This document shows, one piece after another, positions 1 through 17,000 of a stretch of 64,000 nt of DNA; position 1 is the first letter of the stretch, and each line of letters begins with the position of its first letter. The stretch covers positions 756,114-820,113 of the forward strand of contig CM055874.1 in NCBI GenBank assembly GCA_029582165.1, written 5' to 3'. The DNA comes from Portulaca oleracea (taxonomy: Eukaryota; Streptophyta; Magnoliopsida; Caryophyllales; Portulacaceae). The notes beneath the pieces are model-generated. The model had not been told where the DNA came from. It did no database searches and was given only the letters and a program-made list of their open reading frames with translations. Made by a program: the position numbers and the translations under genes.

Positions 1-408
1 TGACCTAGAAATGGATGATATCATGTGTTGTATGAAAAGCTGTTGAGTGAAATTTGTAATTTACAGTGAAGCAAAAGAAGTTTTGTGATGAATGTTTCTT
101 CTGTGTCTACAACTATTGTTTCTATGTCAAGGTGACATTTGGTATCATGATCATATCAATCTGTGACTAGAAGGTCTGATTTGCTAACTTGTGACTATGA
201 AAGTGATTGGTGACGGAGGATGAAGTTATGCTCTGATTAGAAGTTGATTTGCTTGCTGGTGACTGTGAAAGCAATGGAACCCTCGATAGTGTTGCATATA
301 GGAATTATGCGGATGCGTGTTTTTTGAGTCCATTGTGTATGAAGATGTACAATGGTAGTCTCCTCTTGGCTTCCTACATTCTGTATAACCAGAGTTCATC
401 ATTTTCAG
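1..408 (+). other. Intron of the V-ATPase subunit A gene
   Basis: No coding sequence is recognisable here. The stretch ends in a pyrimidine-rich tract and an AG at 407-408, directly before the first visible exon of the V-ATPase A gene. The roughly 26 N-terminal codons expected for this family do not appear in any frame, so the first coding exon should lie upstream of the window. Confidence 0.75.
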
Positions 409-5069
<4,661 letters not shown>

Positions 5070-6149
5070 TCTGATCATATCACACCGTATCCATTGAAAA
5101 TGCACCCATTTCTTTACTTCTCAGCATCCAAGTTCTACTATGTGAATGTGGGCTTCCATTGTATGAGAGGTTGCACAGACAGCCATGTCTGTTTTTGTTT
5201 TTCCCTTTTCGGGGGCTCGTCTTTGTGTATGTGGTAAATTCCCCAGTGGCACCTTGAATTTGTTTCAGTATCAGAATAAGTCCGCCGCCCGCCTTTCTTG
5301 CTTGATGGTGGAATAAGGTTTGGTTTGTATTTCTCGAGTAGAATGTGGTCTTGAGGCTCTTGGTATCATCGTATTATCTATATTCTATGGCTACGGTAGA
5401 GCATTAGGGATTTGAACTTGTATTATTAATATATTTCTTTCAGACAATTGAAACTGAATTGGTAAATCACCTTTGTATTACTGGTTCTGTTTCTGCTCTA
5501 TAAAGTTGAATGCTTCTTCAATGGAGTCTTAGGTGGAAGAATGCTGATGTCTAGATCAAAGGCAAAGCAAATGTTCACTTCCATTCGAACGCATGTAAAA
5601 AGGCTAAACAAATGTTCATTTCCAATGACTCAAAACACCTTTTACGTCCCCTAATGATGATGGTATGCCAATGCCACCCTGAATGTTGTTATTTGATAGG
5701 TTTAGGCACCGTTCTTTGGTGCGTTATTAGTTGCGGTTGCAGTGAGTTGCGGTGGAAATAGTAAAAAAAGTAATGGTAATTTGCAGTATGTTGTGGTAGG
5801 TTGCGGTGATTTGCATTGCGGTTAGTTGTATTAACGCAAAAAAAAACGGTGCCTTATTGCTTGAAGCCCCATGAGGCATCTCACATTGTCAGGAATTCTT
5901 CCTTCAAAACTGTTGCAAGAAAGGTCGCATGCTTTAAACATATATTAAATGCACTATGTAAGTGAATATTGATCTTACTTGGAGCATAAACTCTGGTCTC
6001 CAAGAACACGCAATAAATTGCAGTTGTGGTGAGCTCATAGGTGTCTAACTCAACCTAGTTGTTGGTATCAGACATGGTTATTAGGAATATAAAATATAGT
6101 AACAAAATATTATAAATAAAATTAAATGTGGATCGAAAAAAAGAGAGTA
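5070..6149. other. 3' UTR of V-ATPase A and intergenic DNA
   Basis: The first ~400 bp after the stop are T-rich, as expected of a plant 3' UTR. The rest has no convincing gene. It contains a Tourist-like MITE at 5705-5853, listed separately. Confidence 0.6.
5705..5853. mobile_element. Tourist/PIF-Harbinger-like MITE, 149 bp
   Basis: Terminal inverted repeats GGCACCGTT and AACGGTGCC are flanked by the trinucleotide TTA at 5702-5704 and 5854-5856. The size, 3-bp TWA-type duplication and lack of coding capacity fit a Tourist-like element. Confidence 0.75.
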
Positions 6150-7022
6150 TTGTTTCTATCCATTATAAATTGTCACCTGAATTTACATGTCAGTCAAACT
6201 TTAATAATTTCAACTATTGATTTCTCAACATATCATATCAATGATACAAAATACGAGTTAATTACATTTACCCTACCTGACATATGTGGTAATAATTTTT
6301 GCACACCCGACATTTGAAAAATAATTTTCACCCTACCTGACATTTAGTGAAAGTGATTTTTAGTGTTAGAATCCGGTAACTTGTCATCACAAATGGAAAA
6401 ATACAATAATACCCCTATATCACTATGTGAAATTACGATGTTGCCCTTTAATTTGAGAAGGAAAAGACTATGTTGGAGAGTAGAAGACAGACATGGTGGT
6501 TTGAGAGGGGTTAAGTTTTCATTTTCTGTATGGGAGGGGGGCGCCGAGGAGAGGAATCAGAGGAATCAGTGGAGTGGTTGGGTTTTAAAATGCCATAATA
6601 ATTAATACTAAGGGTACAAGAATCATTTCACATTTAATTAAAAGTCAAAGAAAATAATAACAAGGGTATAAAGGTCACTTCATATTTATTTTTTTGCAGT
6701 TCACCGAAAAATTCAATAAAAAATCAATTATAACATACCTAAGGGACTTTAAATTTATGACAACTTAAATGTCAGATAGGGTGAAAATTATTTTGCAAAT
6801 GTCGGGTGTGCAAAAATTATTACCACATAAGTCAAGTAAGGTAAATGTAATTGACTCTACAAAATACTACCATTAAATTCATAACAAAAATATATCATAA
6901 TTATAATAGTATAATGTGGTAACATTTTGATAAAACATTCTATAAAAAATTCTTAATTAAAGAAAAATATTGAAAAATCGTGTAACATTAGTAATGTCAG
7001 AATTAATTTGGAATGGAGGGAG
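6150..7022. mobile_element. Stowaway-type MITE split by a Mutator-type insertion
   Basis: The right end (GGAATGGAGGGAG, ending 7022) is typical of the Stowaway elements in this window. The left end near 6150 is more diverged. The two halves, 6150-6254 and 6858-7022, are separated by the 603-bp element at 6255-6857 and rejoin into one Stowaway-like unit when that insertion and one target-site copy are removed. The right end abuts the presumed TATA box of the BAP31-like gene. Confidence 0.6.
6255..6857. mobile_element. Non-autonomous Mutator-like element with 10-bp target-site duplication
   Basis: The left terminus begins GAGTTAATTACATTTACCCT and the right terminus ends with its near-exact inverse; similarity continues for roughly 100 bp on each side. 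The exact 10-bp direct repeat TACAAAATAC lies immediately outside each end (6245-6254 and 6858-6867). Long TIRs plus a 9-11-bp duplication point to the Mutator superfamily. No transposase is present, and the central short ORFs resemble nothing known to me. Confidence 0.85.
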
Positions 7023-7024
7023 TT

Positions 7025-7034
7025 TATATATAAA
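7025..7034 (+). promoter_or_regulatory. Probable TATA box of the BAP31-like gene
   Basis: TATATATAAA lies about 135 bp upstream of the start codon and 2 bp after the end of a Stowaway MITE. The spacing leaves room for a GA-rich leader. Assignment is by consensus only. Confidence 0.5.
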
Positions 7035-7118
7035 GTATTTGAAACAGTGTCCATGTTTTCCTCTTCCTGAAACTACCCAACTCTACCAGCGAGAAGCCCA
7101 ATTCTGCGAACTCTGTTG

Positions 7119-7163
7119 AGAGAGAGAAAGAGAGAGAGCGAGAGAGAGAGAAGAGAAGAGAGA
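7119..7163 (+). repeat. GA-rich microsatellite in the 5' leader
   Basis: Nearly pure GA/AG repeats lie directly before the ATG at 7167. Such tracts are common in plant 5' leaders and can bind GAGA/BPC-type factors; a regulatory role here is inference. Confidence 0.7.
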
Positions 7164-7166
7164 AGA

Positions 7167-9547
7167 ATGGCGTTGCAATGGATGATTCTGACATACATGA
7201 TGATCGCAGAGGTAGCAATTCTCCTTCTGGTGACATTTCCGACGCCAAAGCTTCTTAGGTCTCGCGTCGTCTCTCTTGTATCCCTCGCTCTTCAGCCATT
7301 GATGTTCATCGTCCCCTTCGCTGGCTTCCAGCTTCTAGGTATCGCTTTTTCTCTCCTCATTCTTTCTGCCTTCGCTTTAAGAAGGTTGAATCATGGTGAT
7401 CGAATTTCTGTTTTCATTTTCAGATATTTATTGGAAGAATGAACACCGATTGGAGTGCACATCTGAGATTTGCACCGCTTCTGAGAGAGATCGTTACGAG
7501 AAATCGGTAATTTCTGTTTCTATAGCTTGATTTCTTTTTCATTTGTTCGTAAATTTTGTCGATGCGCATTCTGTTACTCTTGTCTCTGTTTTCGACGGTT
7601 TCTGCAACAACTTTGAAGGTTCTTAATTGCTTTTGTGAATTCCGGATGAACCAACAATTTCTTAGGGCTTTGCTGCGATTTCATTCTAGTTTCTCCTTGC
7701 GATAACCGAAAAGTATGGCAATTGTAAAAATGTGAGTGGTGGTGTTGTTAATGTTACTCCCTAACTTCTATGTTAATTGTCACTAAGTTGACTTCAAAGT
7801 CTCTGATATCACAGTTTATATAACAATTGCAATACTATAATTTTATGATCGTATTTTCCGTTATAAGTATGGTAGTAGTAAATTTATACAACAAGTCATT
7901 GTATATATTGAAAAAATTATAATCAATAGTTTTGAAGTTTACTGTGCAATTTCCAAAAACGACGATTAATATGGAATGGAGGGAGTAATTAGTCGGCCAC
8001 TTTGGCTAATGTTATTGCTGTCGAAAGTATGCTGAGTGATAGGTTGCCTACTTCCACAAGGAAAAGCGAGGTTTGTGTTTTTTGTTTTAATCCCCCCTCG
8101 CGAAGAGAAATTCATCTTGCATAAGTTTCATTTGGATACTTGGGCCCTGTTATTTGGTTAGGTTGGATATAACTCTCTCAATTTATCCTAACTTATTCAA
8201 ACTTGTCCAAACCTAACACAATTCCTCAAAAAAAACATCCACTCTAAAAACACAATTCCCCAAAAAACATCATAACTTATCCTAGTTTATCCATCCAAAC
8301 CTAAAAATAACTCGACCAAAGAACAAGGCCTTGGTACGATAAGACTTTAGAATGAAGATACTTCATTACTGTTTTCTCCTCTTTTTTTAGTGCACTGAGA
8401 GGGGATTTGAGTGAAGCATTGAGATTCACATTGCATGGAATCTTTTCGGTTCTCCTCGCACCCTAGTGAGCTGACTTATGACCTTCAAAAGACGGCTTGT
8501 TATTTTGTCATTAGTTTTTCGTTGGGTGGTCTAAAATCAATCGCTCAATAAAGGGAAACATGTGTTGGAGTAAAACTGTTTACTTCTGGATCCCCTTAGA
8601 CCCAACGTATGTGAGACCCACATTAGGTGGTGGTGTTGTAAGTCTTAGTAGTGTGGGGTAAGTCGCCCATTCCTAGGTTCTCCTACAAATGAAGGCGGCT
8701 TGAGCATTTGTCTTAGATTCGTGGACCAAATTTTCTCTCGATTGCTGGAAATGCTTTTGTTTCCAAATATATATTATTTGAAATATTTCTTCCCTGTTCT
8801 TCTCAAAGTACAACCATTACTTCTTCCAAAGACGTACACAAGAATTTATCGTTTTGGGAAGGGAAGAACCGAAGAAGAGGGAGGGGATGAAGATTGAAAA
8901 GGGATGTATATGAGTACTGAAGTTTCTCTCTGGCACTACATAAAAGGTCTACATACATAAATAAATGAATAGAAAAGAATTAAAAAAAGAAAAGTTATAC
9001 CAAGTTAGTACCTCATTTTCTCTCCTTTTTTTATTTCATTAATTGAAAATTGAGCTTCTTTTAATTAATTTAATTACGTCAAAATTCTTTAAAAACCTCT
9101 GCCCTCTTAAAAATATCATAAACGGTTTCAGTAGGTTGAGCGTCTTTTTCAAGAAAATATAGGATAACAGGAACATTTAAATAAGTTTGATTCTTTATTG
9201 GATCATAAAAACCCACTTTCCGCATATCTCTTCCCTCTCTTCGGTCCACAATTTATATTGTGGGTAACAAATCACAAATATTGTTGGCTTTCTAATTCTC
9301 ATGCAAATTGTTGTCCACAGATATACAAAGCTCAGAGGAATGTGATCCTATGTCTAATGGTTTGCCTCCTCTACTGGTATTTCCTTACTACAATCTATAA
9401 TCAAATTCTTCTGATCCAACATCCTATGCTCGTACAAATAACTCTGAATGGTTTGATTTGGTTGATAGGAGCATCTATCGTATCTGCAAATGTTACAAGG
9501 ATCTCCAGAACTTGGAAGAGGTTGAGAAGAGGTACAAGAAGCTGTAG
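7167..9547 (+). CDS. BAP31-like small ER membrane protein (129 aa)
   Basis: The gene has four exons: 7167-7338, 7424-7506, 9321-9376 and 9469-9547. Together they give 390 nt, 129 residues plus stop, with intact GT-AG sites and frame. The product starts [20 protein letters not shown]. It has two or three hydrophobic segments (about residues 5-20, 34-57 and 90-105), the conserved block [20 protein letters not shown], then YKAQRN and a charged tail ending RYKKL. It matches the short plant form of B-cell-receptor-associated protein 31, an ER membrane protein thought to assist export of membrane proteins. The ATG follows a GA-rich leader, and an upstream TATA-like box supports this start. Intron 2 (7507-9320) is 1.8 kb and holds a Stowaway and a Tourist-like MITE. 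Family assignment is strong; exact role in plants is inference. Confidence 0.9.
7757..7985. mobile_element. Stowaway-type MITE in BAP31-like intron 2
   Basis: The 229-bp element starts CTCCCTAACTTC, ends GGAATGGAGGGAG and is flanked by TA on both sides. It shares internal sequence with the copies at 19402 and 54224. Confidence 0.8.
8143..8330. mobile_element. Tourist/PIF-Harbinger-like MITE in BAP31-like intron 2
   Basis: The left end GGCCCTGTTATTTGGTTAGG is mirrored at the right end by the inverse of a similar sequence ending AACAAGGCC. TTG flanks both ends as a 3-bp duplication. The 188-bp element lies inside the intron. Confidence 0.7.
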
Positions 9548-10049
9548 ACCTGCCTTCGGGAATTACTAAGCCCACATTCTTTGATTTCAAACAAATACAG
9601 TTTCACTGCAAGATTTCCTGCATTGTCTTCACTATTAGAGGTTTTATGTTGGTATTTAGATTTCTATAGATTTGGCATGTATCTGTAGCGATGATACTTG
9701 TCGTTCTTCTGGATTTTGGGAGGATTCAATCACCAGAAGCTATTCAAAATTGCCTATTAGCTAGTTTTAGTCGATCGGGTTTTCTATGCCATAAAATCCA
9801 TGTCTAACTGAGACAACTGAGTTCAATTTGCAAACAAAGAGCTGTAACAGGGATCAAAGTTCAGGAGGCCTTTTGAGTGTTCATCTTTCAACACTTTCAG
9901 ACAGACAGAGGTGACCCCTTTTTTTTTTCCTTTTGCTTTGGGGTAGGGGGTTTCAACTTTCAAGTTATATGTCTATTTTTGGCTGTTTTACAGTTTTCAA
10001 CAGGAAAATTGTTTTTTATATCCATTCTTAACACAAGTTTTCTTGAATA

Positions 10050-10259
10050 CTACCTGTCCCATAATATTTATACATTTAAGTAAGTTTTAGTCGTTAATTA
10101 CTTATGAATTACGAGTTATAATATGAAACTACTGCTATTGTAATTTTTAGTAACATATATTTTTAATTACAATAATTTCATATTGTAATTCAGTGTAATT
10201 TGTGAATAATCAACGGTTTAAACTTTGTCAAATGGACAAACATTTTGGGACAGAGGTAG
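10050..10259. mobile_element. Stowaway-like MITE, 210 bp
   Basis: It begins CTACCTGTCCCATAATATTT and ends with the inverse pattern TTTTGGGACAGAGGTAG. TA flanks both ends. Confidence 0.75.
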
Positions 10260-10261
10260 TA

Positions 10262-10262
<1 letters not shown>

Positions 10263-10306
<44 letters not shown>
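10263..10306. repeat. (ATT)n microsatellite
   Basis: About 14 uninterrupted ATT units directly follow the Stowaway element ending at 10259. Confidence 0.95.
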
Positions 10307-10307
<1 letters not shown>

Positions 10308-11098
10308 AAGTTCCAGAAGTGTCAAAAGGCAAAATACAGAGATCCAACTAGTGATAAAGTTATGGGTCCATTTAACCTTGACAGGAAATGGTTGTCAGAT
10401 GTTGTGGCTATGTTTGAAACAAAATGGTAAAGTATAGGATGATAAATCCCTGTGGTTTCCAAAAGACCTAAAGAAGTAGTTTATGTATAGTGCATTGTTC
10501 TGCACCATGATAACAAGCCTAAATACTTGTTCTCTGTGATAAGATCAGATAGGCAAAAAAAGGTCATCTAGTTTGGGTTCATTATGGTTCATGCTGGGTG
10601 TGAAGCACCTTATCAGGCTGTCAATCTGTACAGGATGATCACTCATGTTTGTTTTCAATATATCTAAACAAACAAATTGTTGTTTCGTAAAAAGGTGAAG
10701 TAGACAAGACAACCAGAAGATAGTTCTGAGCCGGAGAACAGTGAGAGCTGAGAAGGTTAAGTAGAACCATACAGCTTGTAAGCAATGCACCAGCATTAAT
10801 AGATTCAAATTGAGAAACCAATCTGAAACAATCATTTGGAGGAGAGGTGACTGTATCAGATCAGAAGTTCAGAACCGTAAAATACAGACGGGATTATGAA
10901 TTCTTCCAACAGATTGCACCAAACATAATCAATGAGGTCCGACAGTGTTGTTCTTAAGGCGAGGTTCCATAGGAGTATTTAGCACCTCATGAACAAGTAA
11001 ATATCACAGAAAAATAAATGTGTTTTACATCTAGACAACTTACATTAGAGACTCACAAGCAACTTCTGAGCAGCAAATGCTTCGCGGAAGGTGTTGGG

Positions 11099-14000
11099 TT
11101 AGCTATCTGCATCCCTCCCATCGGTTTCTCGGGCTTGGCGCACAAACTGCCCTCTAACACGGGGTCTCTGTTCTGCTAGCTTCTTTCTGCTCTGATATCG
11201 CACCTATTTATCATGATAAAAGAATAACAAACAGTCATATCCCCTTCAGAAACAATCAAAAGGCATATACGTGTGTGTGTGTACCAAAGCAAAAGAGCAA
11301 AGCAAACACCCAGCCAACGAGAAAACTGGGTTGAGAAGGGTGATTCTCATCAGGGTCTGTTGTTTAGGCCAATTCAAAAAGTGTAATTTACAGTTCAGCG
11401 TAGGTCAATGCAGTCAACAGAGTAAATCGACGTGTAATTGGATGCAACTAGCCAAAGATTAATGTGAGTGAATGTAACTAAATGCAGATAAGTGCACTTG
11501 AATGCAGGTAAAATAGCCGTGATGGTCCAAAGAGCAGGCCCTCAAGAAACATGATGCTTATAGTTTATTTGCAGGGGTGTAGCATCGATACAAAAACTGC
11601 TGTGAATACTTGCCCTTCATACGGCAACGTCAGAGATTTCTCAAATGCAGTCTACAGTTCAGGGTCTGTTCTTTAGATTGTTTGAAAAAGTACAATTTAC
11701 AGTTTAGTGAATGCACTTGACAAGACAATTTGAGAAAGTACAATTTACAGTTTAGTGCAGGTCAATGTAGGTAAATGTATCAATGAACTTGACGGGACAA
11801 ATTGCTCAAATGCAGGTATGAGCAGGTATGTGCAATTCAGAGTGGGCATAGTTTTCCCAAATGCTCTGAAGAACATGCCCTCAAGAAACATGAGCATTGC
11901 TATAATTTATTTGCAGGGATGTACCATCAATGCAAAAACTGCTGTGAATGCTTACCCTTCAAAGTTCAAACGGCAACCTCAAAAACTCATGCCCAGTACT
12001 GACAGAAAGAGTATTACCATACCTTTTTCTCAAAGCATCTTTCTTTCCGCTTCTGGCGAAATTTATTCAAGGCAGCTTCCCTTTGTGCTGATCGGTTTTG
12101 GTCTACACCAGCCCTGCTACCACTTCCACTTCCACTTCCACTCCCGCTTCCACTTCCATTATCAGCACCATCCTTTGTAGCTGCCCCGTTCTCAATGGCC
12201 ATGTTCGTTCCTTCAGCATTCGCAGCAGCACTACTTCCATTATGCAAATTGCTCCCATGATTACTTCCACTGGCACTCCCATTCAAACTGCAATTTGCAG
12301 CATTGGCTTCAGTCACAACTCTCCCATTGTTGGAAGATCCACATTGCAGGGCTGTCCCATCCATCTTTTTCACAGACAAGTCCTGCTGCGCATTATGAAC
12401 ATGGTGATGATGGTGGTGGTGATAATGATGGTGGTGCTGGTGCTGGTGCTGGACCTGTGCTTGCTGGACCACCATGTCATTTACCTGGGATGGAACTGCA
12501 TTGGTCGGTTCAGCATCAGCCTTGCCGGACACCATAAGCTGAGGATTAGGCACTGGCTGAAAGGCTGATGAATGGTTAGGACAATTGACTGTTGTAGATT
12601 TCGCAGGCACCTTGTCAGCTGCTGCAGCAGGCTTTGTGAAAGATCGATTTGTAGTAGAGCCCATGTCGTTGTTATTGCTGCTGCTGTTTGAATTTTGGTT
12701 GGGAGGAGATTCAGAATTTGATTGCTTCACTGCCTCTGAACTGTTATCCAGTGGAGAGCAACTGCCAACATTTCCTGTTTGACCCTGATTAACAGTTGAG
12801 CCTGTGTTGTACCTGCGACAATTGAACATCACACATTGTTCAGCAATGTTACACAGACTTCATCATTCATAAAGTAGGAATTCCCAATACCAGCATAGGT
12901 ACTTGAGCTGTAAGTCCAAGATCCAAGTTGTTCAACCAACACAGGTTGGGTCAAGTGGTTTGTTACTTGTTCCCCTTAAGCAAGGTCTCAAGTTCGAATC
13001 TTGTGAATCGAGAAATTCTGTGATAGGAGAGCTCCACCCCTTTATGGCTAACAATAAGCTCGACTTCAAGCAACAAACACATAGGACCCAAAGAAAGGGG
13101 AAAAAAAGATTGACTTGTTAAAAGTACCTTGTGAAAGCCGAAATTTCAGAATGCCCAAGGACATTCTGCTCAGGAGCATTATTGACGGGAGCATCACCCA
13201 TCCTCTTCAGACTAAGCTCAAGGGAAGGTAAGTCCTTGCCATTTTCCATGACTTTATCTTTGCTCTTGGAAACTTCTGATAGCATAGTTTGTATCTTAGA
13301 TCCCATAACCCCTCTATGATGTTCATCATTCCCAGCAATATCTCCAGCTCTGTTAGACTGTTTAATCCATTCCCCTTTAGTTTTTTCAGTGCCCATCTCC
13401 ATCTTGCCCTTGTCTAAAGTTCGGGCATCTATTTTGGGGTCTAATTGTGAAACTTGGATTTTCTCAGTACTAGTTGCTGTTCTGCTCGGCCCTTTTATCT
13501 GTGAATCCGAATTTCTTGGCATCCCAATCGCCAAATCTTTTCCCATTGACACATCATCATGTTGATTATCTTGTACTCCATCTTCCTTCATGGATGCAGG
13601 GACCCAGCTGCTGGCAAATGCCTCGGGCCTAGGATAGGTAACCTGAGCACAAGTGCTGTCAGGCGGATCTGCTAGTTGGTCCCAGGAAGACATCTGCTGA
13701 GGACTCTCAGGTTCTACAGCCCTCTTCGTCCACGAACTCTAAATATCAGGCATAAACAACACGGATGAGTGGAACCTTTTTTTTTTTGCCACTGATGTAT
13801 GACAAGTCCAAGTCCAAAAACAGAAAAGATAATTACAGAGAAAGAAATACACAAGAAGCATCCATTTTCTCATGGATATCACTAAGATGAACACAATACA
13901 CGAGCGCAAATATATCACTTCCTAAACTCCATTACACGCAGAAGCAGGAAGAGCTAGTTCCCATATGGTTCAGCAAAATTGCATTCAATCCATTACTGAC

Positions 14001-17000
14001 AATTTTACTAAGTCCGGCACATTATGCCATTACCTCAATTCCAATGCATACAGTGTGGAAGTGTGGAACAATGGATGATGGGGTTTTTGACCCAAAGCGT
14101 TGGGTATACTCAGCGCTCAGCATAAAATAAAATAAAATAAAACTAAGAGGATGCACTGGCTTGTGTAGTTGTGTTGCCGTTGTCTTGTTGGTCCTTAGCA
14201 TGCTTTACAAACTCTAGTTTCCATCTTTGTTCGCATAAGGATTCAATGTCAATAGATTTTAACTTGCACGTCTCAAGTACAGACAGGAAAGCTAAAATAG
14301 CAGTCACTACTGGGATAGAGCAACGAAGAAGTAGACAAGGACCACATCAGCTGAAGACAAAAATTTAACTCCGCTAGTCGATATCAAAAAATTTTGAGAT
14401 AGCATCATAGACAATTATGATACATGCACCATTTTCAGATTGCCAGCTGCACCTGTATTTTTTTCCGATCAGTAATCAAAGTATCTATTAAAGGACACCA
14501 AGGGATGGCAGCCATATACAGAGGTATTTGGGAGCATTGAATATGGTCGTTGGACCCCATTCAGTATTCTAAGCATTGTTCCCATACCGATGCACATAAG
14601 CGCGATGCAGGCTAACAAGGACAAAAACTTGGTACATCAAATACTTGCAACTTGGTAACTAGTTAGAACCAGATCTAGAGCCTCGTCCATGTGGGTGCAA
14701 AAATTCAGAGCAGTAACCGTTAGTGCTACACTCCTTATGTGAGACTATCCACTTCTAAAAAGAAAGCCTAGTTGAAAGCGAAGGATTTGTGTAATATGAC
14801 TATAATTTGTAACTTTTTTTCTATTGGTTGAATCACTAGAATAGCATTGCGTATGATGGAAAACTAAACGTTATTCACATCAATTGGGAAACATATACCT
14901 GCCATATTCTTGTACCCCTTCAACCCCCCCCCCCCCCCCCAACACACACACACAAAAGCACATGCGCATGGGCACAGCAATAACAACAACAAAATACCAT
15001 CCACCCAAAAAAGGAAAAGACGAAAGGGACAAAAGACCGAATGGCAAAACTCTTAACTGGTTGGTTTTCAACAATCTAACATCCTATCTGTGCTTTTATC
15101 GTTTCCAGGCATACAGCTAATCAATACTCTAAGGTAAATAACTACATAATCTGTAATAAGACATACAGCTAATCACTACTCAAAGCCCACATTCTTGAGT
15201 CTAAAACTCCGATTATGAATTTATGAAGTGGATTAGAACATTAAAAAAAGAACATTGTGACACTGGTGCCTTTATTTCCATACTGGAGGCTTCCATATTA
15301 TCGTTTCTGGAAAGACAAGCAACCACTCATGAACCATAACATCATTCAAATGAGACATAACTAGCAAGGTCAGTGTTACCTGGGTGCCACTTCCATTGTC
15401 ACTCCCATCCCGAACTAATAGACCAATACTTCTAGTGTCATCATCGTCGTCATCACCGCCATCCTCATCATCAGCGTCATCATTGCTGCCAGTATCATTG
15501 TGTGATTGCCCAGCATCCTTTGCCCCAATGGATTTTTCAGTCCGAATGCCGCTTTCACTCCCACTCCCGCTAGACTAAATTAGCAAAAACGGTAGGGCAT
15601 AAAAAGGATTAAGTCAATAGAACTACATTTCAAGTCACAAGCCCCCCCTCCCCCCCAACCCCAACATGGCAACACCCGAAAAAAGGAAAGAAAGAACAGT
15701 AGCTCTTGTGTGAGACAGACTCGCCATAAATCATTATGAGACGTTCATTTTGTGGTGACTTTTTATCAATATACAGGTGAGTGAGGTGACTAAAAATTCA
15801 TTTGGGGGTGATTCTAATAAAAATCATGCCCCAAAAAACTATTAGTTACACTCCTATTAGGAAATCATTCTAATATGACTTATTAGTCACAGCAAAACCT
15901 TCAAAAATCACCCCAAAAAGAGCAAGTCTCACCCTAACTCTTTCACCATAGAATTTGTGTATTGAACACAGAAGACAGAGTCACTTACACTGTGACACCT
16001 CCTCCAGACATGCTGCCACAGGTTTTTAAGCTCGTTCTTTCTTATAGGCTTGACCAGAAAGTCAGCGGCGCCTTTGGACAAACACTTCAAGACAATGCCC
16101 ATCGAATCATGAGATGACATCACTGCATACATAACCCATGATAATTTAGCCATTATCCAAGACTTAAAAATCAACAAAAATTAGCAGAAACAGCAAAGAT
16201 ATTACGAGAAAGCTAAGAAAGAACATCCCCACAGCGGATACATTAATTATTAAAGCAGGAGAAGACTCACTAATTACAGGGGTATTCTGGCAGCTTTTGT
16301 GAGTCATTATCTTGCACAAGAGACCAATACCAGACAACCCAGGCATGACCACTTCGGTCAAAACTAGGTCAATCTGATTGTTCAAGTCTAATAAGATCTT
16401 CCAGGCCTCCAGGCCATTTGACACTGCTGTGACTGCAAAAGGATTTATATCATAAGCATCAGAATGTAGGCTACATTAAAGGGTGGACACCGATATCAAC
16501 TGCTTCACGAAGACAAAATTAATGTAACAACAAAAAAACTGCCCCACTGCTTAACCAAAAAAGGTCAACGGATAAGTCACAATAACCACAAAAGAAGTAC
16601 AGGCAAGAGCCATTATCGCAATGAAATAACAACTGAACATTTATAAGAGAAGTTAGTGATATAAATAATCAACATGACACCTATTCTACTCCCTATAACA
16701 AACGAACCACAGACGTGATATGCCAATTGAAATAAATGGATGACTCCAAAAGGCTTGACTGCCAACCAGTTCTTAACCACTAATAGCATGTCTTGGTGGG
16801 ATTGTCTATGAGTAGAAAATTTAAGTTAGACTTTTCCAAAATGAACAGTAAAGCAAGAGACCTTTAGCAACTCCACATACCAAAGCAGTTTCTCAGATTT
16901 TTTGCCGTTGATCTAGCCCTTAAATGGAGGAACTGTTGCTAACATGACCAAGTTACCAAAAAGCTCACATCAAACACATAATCAAAAAGAACTAACTAGT

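Larger units (their letters stand above)
9548..11098. other. Intergenic DNA between convergent genes
   Basis: This stretch should contain the 3' UTRs of the BAP31-like gene (+) and the PRR gene (-). No further gene was recognised. It holds a Stowaway MITE at 10050-10259 and an ATT microsatellite directly after it. Confidence 0.6.

Noticed and set aside
12098..12568. 156-codon plus-strand ORF opposite PRR exon 6
   Set aside because: It is the antisense shadow of the His/Gly-Ser-rich PRR coding exon.
15690..15935. Possible TIR element in the PRR intron (GTGAGAC near the left, GTCTCACC near the right)
   Set aside because: Arms do not align beyond a few bases and no target duplication was found.
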